Positions 37,664 through 41,779 of a stretch of DNA of 41,779 bases are shown piece by piece; within the stretch, counting starts at the first letter, position 1; every line of letters starts with the position of its first letter. The stretch lies in the NCBI GenBank assembly GCA_014361205.1, contig JACIVZ010000006.1:1-41779 (forward strand). Reading direction: 5' to 3'. The notes beneath the pieces are model-generated. The model was not told the origin of the DNA. It did no database searches and saw only the letters and a list, made by a program, of their open reading frames with translations. Made by a program: the position numbers and the translations under genes. The DNA is from Methanomethylovorans sp. GTDB lineage: Archaea; Halobacteriota; Methanosarcinia; Methanosarcinales; Methanosarcinaceae.

Positions 37664-40447
37664 TTAGTCTTTTTCTTTTTTGAGAAACAGATATCCTGCT
37701 CCAATAGCTGTAATCAAGAATATAGAGACTATTGTTGTCCACGGATTAGATGTTTGAGGCCGGGATTCTATATTGTCAGATTTTGTTTGTATAGGCATAT
37801 CATCTTCCAATGTTGATTTTAATGTAGTTTGGGCTGTTATTGCAAATGTAGAGAAGCCAAATGGATAGGCTTCAAAAAATATGTAGCTGTCATCGCTTCC
37901 TTTCACAGTAGTTGGCATTACTTCCCATGTAACTCCGTTATACATCTGAAGCTTTACGTTTTCAGGACTTACTCTCATCTGCTGAAGCCATGACCGATCT
38001 ACTTTGAAATTAATTTTAGGATCAGCAATGTTTGCAGGTGAAGAAAAGCCCTGATCTCCTACCCAGATATTAAAATATTTGTATACTACCCCTTCGGGAT
38101 TGATTTTTACAAGTTTTGACCTATCTTTAAGTATTTCTATAGTGGATTTAATCCTTCCTGTATTCCTGAGGGAAAAGAAACTAACTGAATCTATAAAATC
38201 TCCAGCTCTTGTGAATTCATAAGTAACAAAAGAATTAATGCCCAGATATTGAGTATCTACATCTTTTAATTCTAAGTTGGCAATGTCTTCTAAAGTTTCT
38301 ATACGACCGCTTCCTCCAGTATTTATAGAATATGTAGTAGCAGAGTTATTAATCCATGTAGTGTTAATGTTACCTGAAAAGTCAACACTTTTGGTACTTA
38401 TCGTATGTGTGGATCTTTCAGATATCCCGGTTAAGTTGTAAAATACATCAGATGTATTTGTAATGAAAGTTCCATCAATGTATATCATAACATGACTGAA
38501 ATCTGCATCATCCGGATTATTCCATGTCCAATTGATCCATGTTGGACCTATACTATTTCCTTTTAGATCTGTTACAGATGCTGGCGGTATTCTGTCAGGC
38601 TCTGTCTGCATGCAGATTATGACAAGACCGTTGTTCATGTCCGCTATATATACATAATTCCCTGATGTAGCAATACTTTTTATACCTCCGCCAGTTTTAT
38701 ACATGCCAGCAATTATTGGTGATGAAGGATTGGTAATGTCTAAAGTTACAACACCTTTTTCAGTATCTATAACATAGGCGTAATTGCCTTCTATTGTAAC
38801 ATCTGATGCAAAATCAGTGGAATAAATGTTCATGAGTTTCGGCGAAGAAGGATTGCTGATATTCAAGATAGCAAGACCTTTTTCACCACTTGCAAGATAG
38901 GCATAATCACCTGCTACAGCAATACCATAAACAGAACCAGGCGTCATATAAATATTTTCGAAAACAGGCGACGAAGGGACACTTATATTTAAAATTTCAA
39001 TACTGTTATTATTCTCATGGGATATATAGGCATAGTTGCCTGCTACAGCAACATTTTTTGTGTAATCACTACTTTTATAATTGCTTATAAGTGAAGGCGA
39101 TGACGGGACACTGATGTCTAAAATAGCAAGTCCAGTGTTCTTATCCATGACATAAGCATAATTGCCTGCTATCACAACATCTGATATATTAGCAGAAATG
39201 TTTAAAGTGCTAACGATTTCAGGCTCATGTGGATCAGTGATATTTACAAGTGCCAAACCATTTTCATATGTTGCATAGGCATAATTGTCCACGAGATATA
39301 CATTGTATATATAATTATCAAAATCACAGATGTGAGCAATTTTTGGCACGGATAAGTCATTAAGATCCACAATTAAAAGTCCTTCATCTCCCTTCGCAAG
39401 GTAAGCATAGTTATCTTTTACAGAAACACTGTCAACTTTTCCGACACTATCATACCTGCCTCCAATTATAGGATATGAAGGTTCAGTAATATCAACAATC
39501 ATAAGACTATTATCACTGATTAAATAAGCATAATTATCTTCAATATCAATTCTCTTAGCTCCTTGGCTATTGTAAATTCCTTTAAGGGCAGGTGAGGATG
39601 GATCATTTATGTCCACAATAAACAGACCACTCAAAGAGGTTACATATGCATACTTTTCTTCTACGGTAAAACTATAAGGAAGAATACCAACATCATAACT
39701 ACCTGCAAGAGCTATATTGAATGGATCCGAGATATCCAAAATCTCTAAAAAACCAGATTCATTGATTAAATAGGCATAGTTACCCCATACACCAAGATCT
39801 TTGCTTTTATTTACATTATCATACATATTAATAAGCTTCTTGTAGCGTGGATTTGTTATATCCACGATAAAAAGCCCATTATTTCTATCCAGCAGATAAG
39901 TGTAATTACCTGCAACATCAAGATCACTTATGGACGTTATATAAGGGTTACTATAAACTTCCACCAGTGCCGGTGAACGGGGATCGCTGATATCTACCAT
40001 AAGAAGACTATTGTTTTCTTTAACAATATAGGCATAATTACCAGTTACCGCAAGATTGGTTAAATTACCAGTTAAGTTAAAACGGCTTTCAAGTGTTGGT
40101 GAAGAAGGATGAGTAATATTCACAATCAGCAAACTGTTTTCGAAATCTGTTAAATACGCATAATTACCTGATATTTCAATTTCCTTTATTAATGAAAAAG
40201 TATTGAGTCTTCCTGCAGGTGATGGATCAGTAATATTACTTGTATTCAGTACAACAAAATCCTGTCCTTGTCCTATATAGGTATAATTTTCAGCAACCAC
40301 TACATCAGATATCAGTCCACCGAAGTGACTGACAAATTCAAAATTAATATTCAAAGATGAGCCTGTTTCCGATGTTATCATCAATAATGAGAATACTATT
40401 ACCAGATAGATTAATTTGTTCGATGTGAAATGCATATTTATTCTCAC
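37664..40447 (-). CDS. Large LVIVD-repeat surface protein with fibronectin III-like and PGF-pre-PGF domains
   Basis: The 927-residue product has a signal peptide (hydrophobic residues about 12-30). It then has about fourteen LVIVD-type repeats of roughly 42 residues (each with GNYAY[LV]...G[LA].I[LV][DN]I..PSSP) to about residue 600. A fibronectin III-like domain (starting RIPPASVTDLKGN) follows, then a PGF-pre-PGF-like domain (about residues 710-880), a linker and a C-terminal membrane helix with a basic end. LVIVD repeats are predicted to build beta-propellers; fourteen would suit two seven-bladed rings. There are many N-X-S/T sequons. It probably stands on the cell surface; binding partner unknown. 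There is no clear PGF-CTERM sorting motif at the end. Confidence 0.85.
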   Translation of the reverse strand: MRINMHFTSNKLIYLVIVFSLLMITSETGSSLNINFEFVSHFGGLISDVVVAENYTYIGQGQDFVVLNTSNITDPSPAGRLNTFSLIKEIEISGNYAYLTDFENSLLIVNITHPSSPTLESRFNLTGNLTNLAVTGNYAYIVKENNSLLMVDISDPRSPALVEVYSNPYITSISDLDVAGNYTYLLDRNNGLFIVDITNPRYKKLINMYDNVNKSKDLGVWGNYAYLINESGFLEILDISDPFNIALAGSYDVGILPYSFTVEEKYAYVTSLSGLFIVDINDPSSPALKGIYNSQGAKRIDIEDNYAYLISDNSLMIVDITEPSYPIIGGRYDSVGKVDSVSVKDNYAYLAKGDEGLLIVDLNDLSVPKIAHICDFDNYIYNVYLVDNYAYATYENGLALVNITDPHEPEIVSTLNISANISDVVIAGNYAYVMDKNTGLAILDISVPSSPSLISNYKSSDYTKNVAVAGNYAYISHENNNSIEILNISVPSSPVFENIYMTPGSVYGIAVAGDYAYLASGEKGLAILNISNPSSPKLMNIYSTDFASDVTIEGNYAYVIDTEKGVVTLDITNPSSPIIAGMYKTGGGIKSIATSGNYVYIADMNNGLVIICMQTEPDRIPPASVTDLKGNSIGPTWINWTWNNPDDADFSHVMIYIDGTFITNTSDVFYNLTGISERSTHTISTKSVDFSGNINTTWINNSATTYSINTGGSGRIETLEDIANLELKDVDTQYLGINSFVTYEFTRAGDFIDSVSFFSLRNTGRIKSTIEILKDRSKLVKINPEGVVYKYFNIWVGDQGFSSPANIADPKINFKVDRSWLQQMRVSPENVKLQMYNGVTWEVMPTTVKGSDDSYIFFEAYPFGFSTFAITAQTTLKSTLEDDMPIQTKSDNIESRPQTSNPWTTIVSIFLITAIGAGYLFLKKEKD

Positions 40448-40676
40448 TCATGAACTCTCATAGATATGAATTTTGTGTTTTTTTTGTTTGATACTTTTAA
40501 ACATTGAATATATAGTGAATCTGTACAATCATACCAAAAATTACATATATTTTTTTACTAAGGATATGTAGTAGAGTCTATATAGATTATTTGGATGTAT
40601 AGCTATCATAAAATGGGATAGCAGAGAATTTTTGTATAATTAATTGTACTAAATACATAATTGTGACAGGAAGAAC
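40448..40676. promoter_or_regulatory. Divergent promoter region of LVIVD gene and wHTH gene
   Basis: TATA-like elements are visible for both directions: CTATATATTC on the minus strand near 40504-40516, and GTCTATATAGATT on the plus strand near 40576-40588. There is no gene. The small winged-helix protein encoded to the right could act here. Confidence 0.4.
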
Positions 40677-40955
40677 ATGACAGAGCAAACAATGGATGAA
40701 CTGCTGAAATGGATAATAAGTGTTGACAGACGTCTTATTCTCATGAAATATATGTATGGTCACACAGTTGCAAATGCTTCTGATATTGCACATGAGAATA
40801 ACAGGTCTACCCAGAATATCAGCCGTGCTTTGAAAGAATTGGAGTCGATGGGTTTAATAGAGTGTGTGACTCCTACGAAAACTACATGGAAGAAGTATGT
40901 TCTTACTGATAAAGGAAAAAGTTTAATGAAGAAAATGGAAGGGAAATATATCTGA
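40677..40955 (+). CDS. Small winged-helix transcriptional regulator
   Basis: This single DNA-binding domain of 92 residues has a helix-turn-helix near residues 38-68 (ANASDIAHENNRSTQNISRALKELESMGLIE), followed by a wing (KTTWKKYVLTDKGKSLMKK). The pattern is of the MarR/ArsR-like archaeal wHTH kind and there is no ligand domain. CAGGAAG lies just upstream of ATG 40677. It is divergent from the LVIVD gene, so it may control that gene or itself; target unknown. Confidence 0.82.
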   Translation: MTEQTMDELLKWIISVDRRLILMKYMYGHTVANASDIAHENNRSTQNISRALKELESMGLIECVTPTKTTWKKYVLTDKGKSLMKKMEGKYI

Positions 40956-41056
40956 AGTTTTATTCTCCTTGCCGTTTGTAGCTGAGAAGTTCGAAATCTT
41001 ATTCACTGAACTCCATTAAAGATTCAAAAATCATGTATTGTCAATAAAATATACAC

Positions 41057-41076
41057 TGATAGAATATAAACTATCA
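41057..41076 (-). terminator. Terminator hairpin after the carbonic anhydrase-like gene
   Basis: TGATAG (41057-41062) and CTATCA (41071-41076) form a 6-bp stem with an 8-nt loop. On the minus strand it follows the stop codon at 41082 and leads into GTGTATATTTTATT. Confidence 0.5.
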
Positions 41077-41081
41077 ATCTT

Positions 41082-41633
41082 CTAGTTTTCTGTTTCTATT
41101 TCCAGAGAGCGGTAACCATGTGCCAGCTCAATATTTGTCCTTATCACCGAGTTTTTGAATTCTATCAGTTCAGAGGTAATGTTATCTAAATATTCCACTT
41201 CATTCTGTTTATTAATGGCTGCACCATCAGGTATCACTTTTCCAGGAGGGATTATTACTTGCCGCACAGTGGAATTATGCATTACCAGGCTATCATCTCC
41301 TATCTTGCAATCAAATACCACTGACCCGAATCCAACAAAGCATCCTTTTCCAATTTCACAGGGTCCATGTACTATACAGCCGTGGGCAAGAGATGTATTG
41401 GAGTCGATGAAAACCTCTGAATGAGAAAGAGCATGTACAATTACATTATCCTGTACATTACATCCGTCATTGATTATAATGGAAGAACCTGGTTCATCTG
41501 CTCTGAGAATAGCATTATGCGCCACGTATACATTGTCTTTGATACTGACATTGCCTATGATGACAGCTGTTTCAGAGATCCATGCTTTTTCACTGATTTT
41601 TGGTCGTTGTTTATGAGGATTTTGTAATTGCAT
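41082..41633 (-). CDS. Gamma-class carbonic anhydrase-like protein (CamH type)
   Basis: This 183-residue left-handed beta-helix protein of the Cam/CamH family has candidate metal histidines in NVIVHALSHSE and in SLAHGCIVHGP, and the arrangement GFGSVVFDCKIGDDS, IPPGKVIPDGA and ELAHGYRSLE seen in Methanosarcina Cam. It lacks a signal peptide and the acidic loop, with its catalytic Glu, found in classical Cam, so it fits CamH. Hydration of CO2 is likely but not certain, since many family members have little activity. The start is ATG 41633. It ends before a small terminator. Confidence 0.86.
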   Translation of the reverse strand: MQLQNPHKQRPKISEKAWISETAVIIGNVSIKDNVYVAHNAILRADEPGSSIIINDGCNVQDNVIVHALSHSEVFIDSNTSLAHGCIVHGPCEIGKGCFVGFGSVVFDCKIGDDSLVMHNSTVRQVIIPPGKVIPDGAAINKQNEVEYLDNITSELIEFKNSVIRTNIELAHGYRSLEIETEN

Positions 41634-41779
41634 ATTCTCAACTCTTCTCTTTCAGAATTGTATGGTATCTGACATATGTATTTAAGATTGAAAAAGATAT
41701 ATGATAATTTATGAGAAATTATTTAAATCTATTGCTCTCAAGAAATAATTCTTAAAGAAATTAATTTTCATCTTGATCT
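41634..41779. other. Upstream region of the carbonic anhydrase-like gene
   Basis: AT-rich sequence with TATA-like elements on the minus strand near 41690-41730. There is no gene or repeat that I can support; the window ends here. Confidence 0.35.

Overview
The window looks like chromosomal DNA of a methylotrophic methanogen of the Methanosarcinaceae, of the Methanolobus / Methanomethylovorans / Methanococcoides kind. The reasons are a dimethylamine methyltransferase operon in which mtbB carries an in-frame amber codon at the pyrrolysine position, archaeal ribosomal proteins (L7Ae, S28e, L24e, S6e), aIF5B-type IF2, aTrm56, archaeal AMP phosphorylase, a FilR1/Msr-type regulator, bacterial-type gyrase, AT-rich TATA promoters and Shine-Dalgarno sites of the AGGTGAT/GGAGG type. 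I see no rRNA, tRNA, CRISPR array, insertion sequence or prophage.

Layout. 1-2.4 kb: AMP phosphorylase and aTrm56. 2.4-6 kb: a sequon-rich small lipoprotein, a GNAT acetyltransferase and a polar amino acid ABC importer (binding protein, permease, ATPase). 6.2-8.6 kb: a cytochrome b5-like protein and a minimal SufC-SufB pair. 8.7-9.6 kb: a glycosylation-prone surface protein. 9.8-13.4 kb: the translation cluster L7Ae-S28e-L24e-Ndk-IF2-S6e. 13.5-14.9 kb: a SatD-like cyclase-fold/HTH protein with a DUF3307 membrane protein. 15.4-20 kb: an RND (HAE3/MMPL) exporter translationally coupled to two paralogous COG1361-type surface proteins. 20.2-23.3 kb: a flavin-binding protein, an unknown membrane-anchored protein, and PdxT/PdxS for PLP synthesis. 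23.3-27.7 kb: gyrA and gyrB. 28.1-28.4 kb: a relic of the C-terminus of BrxL (BREX Lon-like protein). 28.4-33 kb: alanine dehydrogenase, FilR1/Msr-like regulator, receiver-only response regulator and sensor histidine kinase. 33.2-36.8 kb, divergent: mtbC-mtbB(Pyl)-permease. 37-41.6 kb: a flavodoxin-fold oxidoreductase, a 927-residue LVIVD-repeat surface protein, a small winged-helix regulator and a CamH-like gamma carbonic anhydrase.

How the genes work together. The best biological story is 28.4-36.8 kb. A divergent signalling cassette faces the dimethylamine operon, and the shared intergenic region holds a perfect 18-bp palindrome plus repeated half-sites. Two less described modules are the SatD/DUF3307 pair and the RND/COG1361 operon. 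They are divergent neighbours separated by about 0.5 kb that holds a perfect 20-bp dyad and a degraded reading frame. Many genes are preceded by clear TATA boxes and several are followed by hairpins with T-tracts; these are listed with positions. Start codons were moved inward from the longest open frame wherever a Shine-Dalgarno site or family length favoured it.
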